A DNA stretch of 64,000 nucleotides from Pagrus major (Eukaryota; Chordata; Actinopteri; Spariformes; Sparidae), in contig NC_133216.1 of the NCBI RefSeq assembly GCF_040436345.1, positions 3,761,033 to 3,825,032 of the forward strand. Reading direction: 5' to 3'. The position numbers and the translations under genes are program-made. The first letter of the stretch is position 1. Each line of letters starts with the position of its first letter. The notes beneath the pieces are model-generated. The model was not told the DNA's origin. It saw only the letters and a list, made by a program, of their open reading frames with translations, and did no database searches. Of this stretch, positions 10,301 to 20,780 are shown in pieces.

Positions 10301-13300
10301 TTCCAGTTATGTGTTTGGTCAGTCTGTCAGTGAATCAGTCTGTTTGTTGGGCTGTTGGTGGAGGAACAACAGAAGTTTGGGGGATTTCAGTCCCACCATG
10401 TTCGTGTATCTGCTTTAGTCTGTTGTGATCTTTACCGTCTCTCCTGCCTCCCTCATGCGACTGGTCAGTGGATCTCTCTGTCACCTTGTCAGGCTGTCAG
10501 CGTATCACACAGACAGGTTCATCCCCGGCCCCGCCCCCTTCCCTCCCGTCCACCCTATCACAGCTCGGCCCCGCGCTCTGTCGGCCAATCACACTTAAAC
10601 TTCTCCAGGAGCGCTGCCTTAGAGTTACCTTGGCAACAAGCCAGGGTTTTCCACTTGTTTTTTTTTTTTCTAGCGCTCTCTCCTTTCTTTCTTTCTCCGT
10701 CTCTCTCTCTCCGTCTCTGTCTGGTCACCTGCATCTTTAAAGGATCAGTTGTAATCCTCTGAGCAAAGCAGATGCTGTGGTTGCCAGGGGCGCTTGTTTC
10801 TATGTGACGGAGACAGAAATTCAGATTTAATGCAGTGTAATTTAGGATAAACAAACAAGAGAAATAACAAGATCACTGTGCCAGTCAATTAGATTTGGGT
10901 CGTACTTTTCAATTTGTGTCAGCACTCTGGATTTCATGCAGTTATGATGCGTACAATCTTCTACATTGTTATTGAAGAAACAAATTTGAGCAAAGAAAAA
11001 TAACTAAATAAGCAGGCTAGAAAGCATAAATAAACAGTAAACAAACAAATACTGTTTCTGAAACAGCCATAAAATGATTTAATCAGAAGAATCAGAAGCT
11101 TCCAAAAAATCATAATCTCTAGAAGTTTTAGGTCTGTTTATCACGCTAATGAGACCAGACAGACGTCGCAGGTATCTGTCTGTGAGAAACAACAAACACA
11201 AAGCCTGTAAACACAAACACACACACACACATACAGTACCTCTCCATACCAGACTTATTAAGCAGATTAAGAGATTATTCTCCCAAGTTCCATGAAGAGG
11301 AAAATAAGTCAGACCGTCAGGCTCCTTAAGAAATATTTGTGTTTGTGCCAGAGACTAAACAAGCCCATTGGCAAGTGCAGTAAATATATTTTTTATATAT
11401 TTTTAAGGTCAAAGGTCAAGACAGAAGTTTAAACGTACACATTTCTTGTATCTCATGAAAACTCACTTCATCTCTTCCTGTTCTTTCTGTGTGATTTTTT
11501 CCACTTTATGCAAGCAAAAACACACATTTGCACACATTTGAAAGCAAAATATTGAACCTTTAAGGAAATAATTCTCTATATATTACCGCAAGATACCTGT
11601 AAAGTCACACTGACTGTCAGTGACGTCTCACGGGGGATTTCTTGGAAGTGTGATATCGTGAGTGTGTTTTGGGTGTGTTCTGGTGTGTTTGCTCGCTAAA
11701 CAGGTCTCTGTTGCTTGGCAGCCCGGCCTGTACAGCCTGCCCATGTGTTACTATGTGTGCAGAGATTCCCCTGACTTGAACTGTCTACTGAGTGTGTAAC
11801 GAGGCTATTAATGTACGTTGCTTGTTAAGAATCAATTAAGCATAACCAGAGGCTCTGCGCCTCTGTCTCTTCATACATGAGTGTTTGTTCTCACGAGAAA
11901 CACAGACAGAGAGTCAGACATGAGGAAGAACAAAGGTGAAAAATAAACGACAGAGAGGGAGAAATGCTTTTTTTTCTCCTTTAATATCCTAATTGTTGAA
12001 TTTATTTTGTCTTTCCTGCTGCAGACTCGGACAGAGAGGAGCTCCAGGAGGCCTGCAGCCGGCAGGGACCTCTGCCTGACCTGCTGCCCCAGAATGAGCA
12101 CCCATCCTGGGCTTCACCACATCACAGAGCCCCCAGGGAAGAGGCAGTGCAGGAGCTGGAGGTCAGGAGAGTGGCCAACCAGCTGAGAGCCATCGGAGAT
12201 GACTTCAACGCCACAGTTCTCCACAGAGCGGTAAGAGGAGGAGCGGGGCTTAGAGGTGTAATTTATTGATAGTTTAATAATGACTTAAGTTAGTTAGTTT
12301 GAATTGTGTAAGTTTTAAGGGGAGAAGAGAGAAGAAAGAGAATTATGTAGATTTTTGCTGCAACTAACTAACTTATTTTCATTGCCGACTAATCTGTTGA
12401 TTATTTTCATGATTAATTTTTTTGCTTTTTGGTCGATAAAATATCAGAAAATGTGCGAAAAATGTTGATCAGTGTTTCCCAAAGCTGAAGCTGACATCCA
12501 CAACCCAAATATATTCAGTTTACTGTCACAGAGGAGGAAAGAAACCAGAAAATATTCATATTTAAGAAGCTGGAATCAGAGTTTTAAGACGATCATTCAG
12601 TTGTAAAAATCATTGGCAATTAATATCATTGTTCGCATCTAATTGATTGATTGTTTAATTGTTGCAGCTCTATATTATATAGATTAATATAGACACTGAA
12701 GGAATGAACTTTTTTAGGAATGAGTATAAAAAAGACCCTTTCAGCAGATATGGGATATCAGCATGTTTAGCTTTGTGGCACTTTTCATGCGTTTTTTTGC
12801 CCAGTTGTGTGAGACTTTTTTAGTTTGCGTGCGCAGAATTTGCCACAGCTACGACCATTTCACCTCAGTCACAATATTAGATGTTATCTCTGCTTCCTCA
12901 CTTACACGAACACGAGTGTAAGATATATCAGCAAGAGATGAAAAGTGTTAATGCCAATGTCCCAGAGCCCAAAGTGACGTCTTCAAGTTGCTTCTTTTTT
13001 CCAAACCAACAGTCCAAAACCCAAAGACTCTTTATTTATTCATTAATGACAAAGAAAAGCAGCAAATCCTCACATTTAAGAAGCTGGAACCGGCAAATGT
13101 TTGACAGTTGTGCTTGAAAAATTACAGAAAAGAGTCATCAGTTACCAAAGTTGGCAATGAGTTTTCTTTTGACTGACTGATCATTGCAGGTCTAGTCTAA
13201 AATCATATTTTAAATGTTTATCAGTTGAAGTTGTGAATGAGATGTTGGCTGTCAAAAAGCTGATAAAAACAACAAACTGTTGACGGGAGAGATGTGGGCG

Positions 13301-13463
13301 AACGTTGTTGTGGAGACATTTTTCCGTCCACCTGAGTTGAGCTGAGGTTGTGTGTGTTCTGTGGTTTCTGTGTCCTTGAATACAGCAGTCACATTGATTC
13401 TTATCAGTCCACTGTGTTCTTGCATGAATGAGCATGTGAGTTTGCATGCAAGTGTTATTACAC

Positions 13464-13503
<40 letters not shown>

Positions 13504-13869
13504 AGGCAGATCAATACTTGCGTGTGTGTTAGACAGAGTGAATCGATGTCAGCTGTGAGCCAGATTTTCTCTTCCCCTTCCTCTCTCCCTCTCATTTCAC
13601 TTTTTCTTCTTCTTTTAACGTTTTCTCTTTCTTTTTTTTATTGTTGATCTTTATATAAATCATTCTCTATTAAGATTCAATAAACTTTATTAGACACTAT
13701 TTTTCAGACACAACAGTGACCAGTAAACACGCAGATTAATCGACATATTTTTCTCCACTGCTGTCAGTCTGTTTCACTTTATTGTTATTTCTTTATCTCG
13801 CCCTCTCCCGCCCCTCCCTCCCTCCCTCCCTCTGTACTCTAGATCGCGTGAGGAGTTGGCAGCAGCTCT

Positions 13870-13904
<35 letters not shown>

Positions 13905-14191
13905 CACGCACACACACACACACCTCCCCACTTCTCTCTCTCTCTCTTGCACACAAACAAAGATGACGTCACCCACCCATGGCTCTGACTCAGACGTGGA
14001 TTGCACACACACACACACACACTTTCTGAGGGTGTAACATCCCCTCTGCAGACATGTGTAGCAGGTTTCTGGGGTTGCTGCCCTCATTGAACTGTCTGTC
14101 GGCTGTGTGTGTGTGTGTGTGTGCACAAGAAAAACAGACAGATACTTTATTCTCCAGGGGAAATTGAGGAAATTATGTGTGTGAATGGTGT

Positions 14192-14254
<63 letters not shown>

Positions 14255-14408
14255 GTTTACGACCCAAAAGCACAGTCAGACACTTTTTCTAAGCGGGCAG
14301 TTTGGAACAAAAGGAACAGGGGAAGGAGGGAAGGAGATTGTAAAGGAAGGATGGAGGGAGGGTTAACCACAGGCACGTGAGGTTCAGGCAGTTCAGAGTC
14401 GCATCCTG

Positions 14409-14462
<54 letters not shown>

Positions 14463-15349
14463 CACACTTGTTTATCCTCTTGTATGAGTTGTGCTGATTG
14501 TCTTTATAATTCCATTCAGTCATGTAGTCTCTCTTTCGCTCCCCAAATATGACATCATACTACATTTTATTTAATGCTTTTGCTTGTCGAATCATCTGTC
14601 TTTAAGAGACACTGAATAATCAACTTCAGGTTTTTAATATTTAGTTTTCAAGTGGTCTTTTTAAAATATTTGTTCAGAGACGCTGCAGCAGCCCAAACAA
14701 TCAAACATTTACAGGATTCGGTATCTTTGTGGATATCAAGGTTCACTTCAGTGCCTTTTAACACTGTAAACAAGGACAATGGGGAACCGCATTGACTTGC
14801 ATGAAGTTAAAGATTAAGTCTATTATGTCGTACGAGCTGTTTGTAGGTCACTCTGTCAATAAATGCGCATTTTTTAGCATCTAGGCCTGTCTGAAAAGGT
14901 CAGACATTGAATAATCCAGTGTGTCTGTGTTTTATAGCCATCATTATTGCAAAGCAAACTCAAAAGTCATACATGAAGATAAAGTGTTAAAATATTACTT
15001 TGGAAGAAGTGAAAGTCACCCATATAAATAGTACTTGAGTAAAAGACTTCAAGTATCTGTGTTAAATGTATGCACTTAAGTTTCAAAAGTAATTTTCTGG
15101 CAATAACTACATAAAAATGCGCTACTTTGGCTCTGATGGAGCAGGTCGTCACTAGTCACTAGTAACTGAAGTGATCAAATAAACGTAATAAATGTAGTGG
15201 AGTAAAAGTACTTGAGTAAATGTACTCTCTCTCTCTCTCTCTCTGTCTCACAGCATGCTGCCCCCCACTGGCAGGACTGGAGAGACGCCTGCCGAGGACT
15301 CCTGAACTTCATCACCCAGACTCTCAGCACTCTGTACAGGCTCACGTAG
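6998..15349 (+). CDS. bbc3: bbc3 / PUMA, BH3-only pro-apoptotic protein (225 aa, 3 coding exons)
   Basis: Coding sequence joins 6998-7373, 12025-12230 and 15254-15349. All introns are GT-AG and the phases are 1 and 0. PUMA binds pro-survival BCL2 proteins at mitochondria and unleashes BAX/BAK; it is a classical p53 target. Residues 175-187 form the BH3 helix: V175, L179, I182, the G183-D184 pair and F186 occupy its conserved positions. The 31-residue last exon gives a hydrophobic, Trp-containing tail (GLLNFITQTLSTLY) like the membrane-directed tail of mammalian PUMA. The N-terminus begins MARA as in human and is rich in His, Pro, Gly and Thr. The ATG has G at -3 and +4. Human PUMA has 193 aa and also three coding exons. 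Synteny with sae1 and zc3h4 fixes the identity. The BH3 core IGDDFN looks Bim-like, so bim was considered and set aside on gene order and N-terminus. Confidence 0.92.
8190..8372. mobile_element. Palindromic (foldback) copy of family A
   Basis: Two arms, 8194-8269 and 8304-8368, are reverse complements of each other over most of their length. Each contains the 'agttcac...gctgatg' end and 'agtcaggtgaag'. A 34-bp loop separates them. The right arm lacks about 16 bases present in the left. It looks like two element ends brought together with the middle lost. Confidence 0.7.
8750..8783. repeat. (TCC)n trinucleotide repeat
   Basis: About 11 TCC units lie 34 bp before the p53 element. Confidence 0.95.
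8817..8836. promoter_or_regulatory. Consensus p53 response element in bbc3 intron 2
   Basis: AGACATGTTC is followed directly by AGACTTGTCC. Both halves fit RRRCWWGYYY at every position (20 of 20) with no spacer, the strongest class of p53 site. It lies 1.44 kb downstream of the first coding exon of bbc3, the best-known direct apoptotic target of p53. By simple base counting, about 0.004 such exact matches are expected in 64 kb. Binding and induction are inferred. Confidence 0.8.
9541..9842 (-). mobile_element. Family B element, reverse copy
   Basis: The reverse complement matches the copy at 12358-12672. Shared blocks are 'ctggtttctttcctcctctgtgacagtaaactgaatat' (seen here in plus orientation), 'gacgacgtcatcttg' and terminal 'attgattaatcgag'. 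Confidence 0.7.
10046..10280 (+). mobile_element. Family C element fragment
   Basis: It begins 'agggctgggcggtggggc' and contains 'gacaatactgtagtgttgac'. The family is seen more completely at 35484-35798 and has termini resembling AGGGTTGGGCGATAT in opposite orientations. It is noncoding. Confidence 0.5.
10529..10637. promoter_or_regulatory. GC-box / CCAAT / X-box cluster inside bbc3 intron 2
   Basis: A GC box (CCCCGCCCCC, 10529-10538), a full NF-Y site (GGCCAATCA, 10583-10591) and an almost perfect RFX X-box palindrome (GTTACCTTGGCAAC, 10624-10637) occur within 110 bp of CpG-bearing sequence. A long pyrimidine tract follows at 10650-10725. The combination looks like a promoter or enhancer rather than intron filler. 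An alternative bbc3 start here would skip the first coding exon. Confidence 0.45.
11406..11418 (+). promoter_or_regulatory. Perfect DR1 nuclear-receptor element
   Basis: AGGTCAAAGGTCA is the textbook DR1 (HNF4 / PPAR-RXR). It is unique sequence, 0.6 kb before the BH3 exon. Confidence 0.45.
12025..12230 (+). CDS. bbc3: bbc3 exon 3, BH3 exon
   Basis: The acceptor is CTGCAG at 12019-12024 and the donor GCG then GTAAGA at 12231. The exon encodes residues 126-194 in full. The BH3 helix RRVANQLRAIGDDFN lies near its end, as in mammalian PUMA, where the BH3 is also carried by the middle coding exon. Confidence 0.93.
12358..12672 (+). mobile_element. Family B element, near-complete
   Basis: It starts 'gctgcaactaactaactta' and ends 'gattgtttaattgttgcagc', giving terminal inverted repeats around GCTGCAAC. 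It has no coding capacity. It is the best reference copy of this family in the window. Confidence 0.75.
12935..13196 (+). mobile_element. Family B element, diverged copy
   Basis: It carries 'cccagagcccaaagtgacgtctt', 'cccaaagactcttta' and 'cacatttaagaagctggaac', and ends near 'gatcattgcaggtct'. It is more diverged than the copy at 12358, and closer to the one at 35868-36060. Confidence 0.6.
13468..14458. repeat. Cluster of six CA/GT microsatellites
   Basis: GT runs lie at 13468-13502, 14105-14123 and 14197-14253. CA runs lie at 13870-13923, 14004-14022 and 14409-14458. The tracts alternate in strand, so they are mutually complementary and could pair as long hairpins in RNA or DNA. Confidence 0.95.
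14960..15222 (+). mobile_element. Family D dispersed repeat
   Basis: It is marked by 'agtacttgagtaaaaga', 'aatgtagtggagtaaaagta' and terminal 'cttgagtaaatgtact', a motif set common in fish repeats. A second copy lies at 19690-19880. It is noncoding and ends about 30 bases before the last bbc3 exon. Confidence 0.6.
15254..15349 (+). CDS. bbc3: bbc3 exon 4, C-terminal tail exon
   Basis: The acceptor CACAG follows a CT microsatellite. The exon encodes residues 195-225 and stops at TAG 15347-15349. The peptide has two Trp and a hydrophobic stretch, suiting the mitochondrial targeting role of the PUMA tail. Confidence 0.85.
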   Translation, partial: HAAPHWQDWRDACRGLLNFITQTLSTLYRLT

Positions 15350-16119
15350 AGCGCCGTCGCACCTGGTTACCATGGCGACTTTTGACATTCAGGAATCGGC
15401 CGCTAAGCGAACAGAAGCACAGCGACTGGTTGATGCACTGATGGATTGAGGCGGCCTGAAATCAAACGTTTGCTTGAACAAAGAGTTTTTGGAAGATGAG
15501 ACCAACAGCTGGAGGTGGCGGCGCCACCTGTGGGCTGGATCAGGGTGGTGTTACCTGTGGAAACCGGGACCTGCCTGTCTGTCTGCCTGACGGTCTGTCT
15601 GTCTGTCAGTCTGCTGGTACAGACTGCAGCTGATGGACTGACGGTCACTTTCCTACCTGTATATTTTGTAAAATCCACTTTCTTTCTCTGTCTTTGTCAA
15701 CATCTCGGGGGCTCGATGTAGCAGAGGTGACTCACGTGTGTGTGAGTCAGCGTGTGCATGTGTGTGTGTGCACGTGGCAGACCTGGGTCAAACCGATGGG
15801 TTGTGTTTACTGATTGAGATGTCACTGCAAAAACATTTTTGTTCTTTTTTTTGGGAAATACAGGGGTTTTATGCCATTTTCATTCAAGATATTTCATTTA
15901 ACTTTAAAATGTGTCTTTTTTTTCTCAAAATGGATGATATCTCATCAGTTCTTCCCTTCGATTATGGAAGATTATCTGGTTATCGTATCTTTTTATCCAC
16001 ATTTCTGTTGTGCTGCCTCACATCACCTGTGTCTCGGCCAAAAAGCTGCACTTGAACACACCGCAAAAACTACACCCAACGGCGTTCTGCACCTGCGTGA
16101 GAGGAAACAACCGGCCATA

Positions 16120-16133
16120 CCTCCAGGTGGCAG
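16120..16133 (+). promoter_or_regulatory. CTCF-type motif in bbc3 3' UTR
   Basis: CCTCCAGGTGGCAG matches CCASYAGRKGGCRS at 13 of 14 positions. It is oriented opposite to the motif at 6280, so the two sites point away from each other across the bbc3 coding region. Confidence 0.4.
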
Positions 16134-18478
16134 TAGTCTGTAATCGTCATTAAAAAAGGGGAAACCGGAAAGACTCAGGACTGAAGATATACAAACTGTT
16201 GTTATGCTCAAGCTGCGTTTTCTGGCCAAGAGGCGGAAGAAGAAACTGCGCTAAATGGGTGAAATAATAAATAATACAGCAACAGGCTAAAGGGAATTTA
16301 GGCACTGATTTGCTCAGCTGAGCAGCCAATCAGAGCGATATCTCTCACCCACAGCTCCGCCAGCGATATAACATCTACAGTCGGCCAAAAACTAGGGCCA
16401 CAGACCTTAGTTTTGACCAAGCATCATGCTGGTGTGTCAGGGCCTTTAAAACTAATTCAGAGAATTATAGCAGACACGATTTGACCCTCGTCTGATGTGT
16501 GCGTCTCACTGTTGTCTCTTTATTTTGCTTCCTGTGCCCCCATTCTTCATTATAAACTGTGAAACTGGACATTGTGTTTGCATGGCAGGGAAAAGTCGGG
16601 TGTTATTCCACTAGAGTGAACCTCTCTCCCAATCTGCTTCAGTTCATCAGACGATATATGTGCCTTTCTGCTCAGCGCTCTGTTGAGGCCTAATCTTTGA
16701 CATCAGGACAATCAGCTATACACACATTCAGAGATACACACCCACGCTCTTTAAGTGCTTTGTTTGCAGTCACTAAACTCAAGTGTCATTTGCATCCCAT
16801 TCAAATGGTTCAGCTTCAGCTGTGGTTTAAGGTCATTTAAGGACACAAACAGCTTAATCCCAGATGAGCACACACACATTCTGCCACTGTACATTCCTCC
16901 ATACAGAAGTGTTGGGAGCTGGAGGGTCTCACCCGCCTGTGTCGACAGTGTTTATAGTTACTTGATCGATTTGTAAATACATTTCAGAAGATGAATTTAA
17001 CTAATATGAAACCGTTTGATGGACTTTAAAAAGTGCTGATCAAAGCGAGGAAGGTTCACTGTGTTTGGGAGATCGTTGTGTATTTCTGAGCGGAGTTTGA
17101 ATTTAAATCCAGTGGATTTGAGTTAAAGAAAAAATATATGATTTGGATCTTTTGATTGAAAAGTATTTGACCATGTTTGTAAAAAAAAAAAAAAAGAGAG
17201 AAAAAAAGACCCTTTTGGTTGTGCGATTATTATTTTCTTTGTAGTTTGGGAGAAAATGTTAATTTGTCATATTAAGAGTATAATTTATTTTGAAATGTAG
17301 CCTGTCTGTAGCTTGTTTTTTGGTTTCATTTTTTTAATGTAATGTATTATTTATTTTTTTCACATTCCTGATCAACTCTATGAATTAAGTTGTTCTTGAG
17401 TTGTAACTGTTAAAACAGAGATTGAGATAAAGCTGTCAGTATACACACTGCAAGTGGACACATCACTTCATTTCAGATGTTATCAGCTTTAGGAACCTTA
17501 AAATCTTGATTAATCATTTGAAACGGTACAATACTTTAAAGTAATTGTTTGATTATTATCATCAACATTCATGGCAAACAAAGATGTTATTGTGGATTAC
17601 AGAATGTCCAAACTTCTCCAGAAACTCAAAGTGATGTATTAGCTTTCAGTGTGTATATAAGATGAAATGAAATGTACCAAAATTCTCCCTTTATAACTTC
17701 AAAGCACAAAAAAAAGATGAAATCACGCATCTCAAACTGTTAGCAATACTCAAAGTTTGTTTAACGGCTCAAACAGACTGAACTGAAAATCAGCTGGGTC
17801 AGCCTGTTTGGACAGCGTTACACACGCTGAAAATATAGGTTTTTGTACTGTTAACATACAGTTCCCACTTATTTCAACTTTTATATCAGGAAGCATCGAC
17901 TGAAAAATGGCCCTTATTGATCTGTCTCACTTTAAAATGACTCAGAGGTTCAGGAGGGAAGTGATTGGCTGCGGCGGTTTTGTTTGGCCGTACACTTTGA
18001 ACCACTCTCAGTTGGCCTTAGCTTCACTGTTTTGTATGTTTCTTAGTGTAGGACCTTGTTTTTAACATTTTGAAGCCTTGATGTATAAAGTCATATTGAT
18101 ACCAGAGCCTGCAGATGTTCAGCTGACATGATGCTAAGCAGAGAATAAACCACGCTAGCACTCGTTTACTGCTTGTACATTACTATATTTAGATCTGTTT
18201 GCTAGCAGTGCTCTTAGCCATGTTTGCTGTCATCACATAGGATTGCTAACAGGTTTAAGTCCTTCAGTCATTCAGCCTGCAGGTGATCGCCTCGCGGCGC
18301 GTGCACTCGCTCACTTCCTAGTTGTTTTTCTTGTGAGAGTGCACTTCCTGGTTCAGGGCTCACCTCCCTCCTACAACGATGCTCAGTGTCCTCACATGCA
18401 GTGTGTATTTGCTGTTTTTCAACTTTTTTCTATTGTTAACTTTCTACATGAATTTTGTACTTTTTTTCTTTTTTATAC

Positions 18479-18484
18479 AATAAA
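18479..18484 (+). terminator. bbc3: Probable bbc3 polyadenylation signal
   Basis: A canonical AATAAA lies in a T-rich context, with GT-rich 'tgtctggtgttt' about 25 bases downstream. Confidence 0.5.
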
Positions 18485-19689
18485 GATAAGGAGAACTATA
18501 ATCACTTGTCTGGTGTTTCATGTCGAACAGGAGATACTGTGTGTACTGTATAAATGTAAAACTAAATAAATTACATTATAACAAGAACAAATATCTTATT
18601 TTAGTTAAAACAGAAGTTTCAGCACTTTTGTTATCCAATCCTATGGGTTTTCGTCTGTTTTTGTCAAGTAACACAGACACTTGTTCAATGTCTTTTGAGA
18701 AAAAAGCAAAACTTTTTGAAATCTCAGGATAAAACATAAAATAAAGCATTTGTGTGTTGTAATCCTGCCAATCAACCAAAGTCAAACCTCTCATTAACCC
18801 TAATCCTAACCCTACTAATCCCCTAAAAAACACAACAAAAATTGAATTTTTGATGAGTGCCACATGGCTGCAGGTGCATGAAGGAACATGTGAGTACTCT
18901 GAGACATGAAGGGACTCTGTGCACCATCACAATCCAGTTCAGTAATTCGCTCCACCACTGAGGGACAGAGTTCAGAGCTTGTGTGTTTTCTGCCACCGCT
19001 TCACACCGTGGAAATCTCATTTTGGGATGACGTTACTGTGGCAGGACGGGTGAAGACAGCAGACATTTATTGGAATGTGTTGCAGCAGATGTTTACAGAT
19101 GTTGTTGGCTCTTGGGGGGGTGGGAGGCGGAGCAGCAGCCCTCTGGCGTGACAGTGGACGGACAGACACCGCTGTGGTCTCTATCACATCTGGAGAGCGC
19201 CACGGATTAACAGACATGAGGTCAAGACCCTCGCTGCTCACACACACACACACACACAGCAGACCACAAGTGTTTACAATGATGGACAACATGACAATCT
19301 GCTACATGACCTGCATCAAAATACACCAGAGCATGTTTTGATGCTGTAAAGAGGCCTTGAATAACCCTGAACTGCACAGTGGATACAGTCTCTCATCCAT
19401 TACATTCTTGATAACAGACCAAAACACATTAAGTTTTCAAATCAGACACACATCATGTTGTTCCCATGAGCGTAAGACAGCAGGAATGTATCAATAGACC
19501 AATAGTCCTACAGTTAACAATCAACAATTATTACTCTTTGTTATTTATTGTCTGGTTGGCTTGTTTTTTTATGCATGATACAACAATATGAGGGAAATGC
19601 TACAAGTGTGTTACTGGCAATTGAGAGTACTTAATGCTGAAAAATGCATATTTCATATGATGATCACGTGTTTTGTGTGTAAAACCTTG

Positions 19690-19880
19690 ATCTGCAAAGT
19701 AACTAATAAATAAAGCTGTTCAATAAATACAGAGGAGTAAAAAGTACCAGTCCTTCTAAAATGTAGCGGAGTAGAAGTATATAAATACTCAAGAAAAGTA
19801 CAAGTGCCTCAGATCTTGACTTGAGTAATGTACTTTGAAGAATGTAACTAAGTACATTACTCAATTCAGCAGGAGGCCCT
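19690..19880 (-). mobile_element. Family D dispersed repeat, second copy
   Basis: 'gaggagtaaaaagtac', 'aaaatgtagcggagtagaagta' and 'aatgtaactaagtacatt' match the family seen at 14960-15222. Confidence 0.55.
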
Positions 19881-19961
19881 TTAAGGATGCTGACACTCAA
19901 AGTAAAGGCAGAAAATGCTACAAAAAACATCTAGTGTCAGCATCCTTACAGGACCAGTTCA

Positions 19962-20062
19962 AGCTCCAGAAATGTTTTGTGGACTAGGAGCTTCGCCTGA
20001 CTCTCCATGAGCGTGGGGGTGAGTAGATAATGACCACTGACACCTCCATTTTAAATCAGAAG
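19962..20062 (-). mobile_element. Family A element end
   Basis: Only one terminal arm is present ('gctccagaaatgttttgtgg' to 'gagtagataatgac'), homologous to the arm at 58312-58400 read in reverse. Confidence 0.55.
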
Positions 20063-20423
20063 TCAAGATTTCTGCTTCTGACCACAAAGAAGTTATTATG
20101 AGCTGTTATCTCTCTTCAAAACTATCATGAATCATTACTGCACCCCTTAATCTTTAGAGCTGTTAATCAAACATTTAGCCGATTAATCGATCACGCGAGA
20201 CATAAAATACATTTTTGATGGTTGATTAATCATTTCAGTCTATCTTTGAGACATTTTTCACTATTTTTGTCCACTTTATAGACAAAATGATACATGAATG
20301 AATGAAGAAAAACTGGCAGATTAACTGATATTAAATATAATTGTTAGTTACAGTCTGACTAATCTTTACACAATAAAACATTTCATCACTTTATCAGGAA
20401 TGAGACGGACCTCCTGTTGAGCC

Positions 20424-20443
20424 CACACACACACACACACACA

Positions 20444-20524
<81 letters not shown>
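20424..20524. repeat. (CA)n microsatellite, longest in the window
   Basis: About 50 CA units with a single CT interruption. Confidence 0.98.
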
Positions 20525-20527
<3 letters not shown>

Positions 20528-20723
20528 TCTGTTACTGAGTCAACAGGCAGCATTGGGACCAAATATCCTCTGTTAAACTCCTCTGCAGAACGAGCCAATC
20601 GTGCAGCCCGCAGAGTAAAATCAGCGATCTGATTGGCTGCAACAGCAGGCACTTGGCCTTTGCTGCTAAGTGGAGGCGAACAAGAGAGAGTGACCACACA
20701 GCAGGGGCACAGGGCTGAGATTT

Positions 20724-20727
<4 letters not shown>

Positions 20728-20774
<47 letters not shown>

Positions 20775-20780
20775 TGAGAG
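20728..20780. repeat. (GT)n-(GA)n compound microsatellite
   Basis: It has the same compound structure as 415-482. Confidence 0.95.

Larger units (their letters stand above)
7374..12024 (+). other. bbc3: bbc3 intron 2 (4.65 kb), regulatory-looking
   Basis: The intron carries a foldback element (8190-8372), a TCC repeat (8750-8783), a perfect p53 element (8817-8836), reverse family B (9541-9842), a family C fragment (10046-10280), a promoter-like GC-box/NF-Y/X-box cluster (10529-10637) and a perfect DR1 (11406-11418). No additional exon is supported. Confidence 0.75.
12231..15253 (+). other. bbc3: bbc3 intron 3 (3.0 kb), repeat-dense
   Basis: It contains two family B copies (12358-12672 and 12935-13196), a run of six CA/GT microsatellites in both orientations (13468-14458), a consensus CRE TGACGTCA at 13964-13971, and a family D copy (14960-15222) whose end leads into a CT run serving as the acceptor pyrimidine tract. 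Confidence 0.75.
15350..18500 (+). other. bbc3: bbc3 3' UTR (probable)
   Basis: No coding sequence follows the stop. An X-box-like GTTACCATGGCGAC lies at 15366-15379, TGTC/CTGT repeats near 15571-15614, a CTCF-type motif at 16120-16133 and an AU-rich nonamer TTATTTATT at 17347-17355. The best poly(A) signal is AATAAA at 18479-18484, followed by GT-rich sequence. A weaker signal is at 18144-18149. A UTR of about 3.1 kb is long, so an earlier end is possible. Confidence 0.55.

Noticed and set aside
12166..12215. Naming the BH3-only gene bim (bcl2l11)
   Set aside because: The BH3 core is Bim-like, but gene order with sae1 and zc3h4, the MARA start, the exon layout and the tail fit bbc3.
17170..17210. 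A-rich run as evidence of a processed pseudogene
   Set aside because: No coding sequence precedes it; it is part of the AT-rich bbc3 3' UTR.
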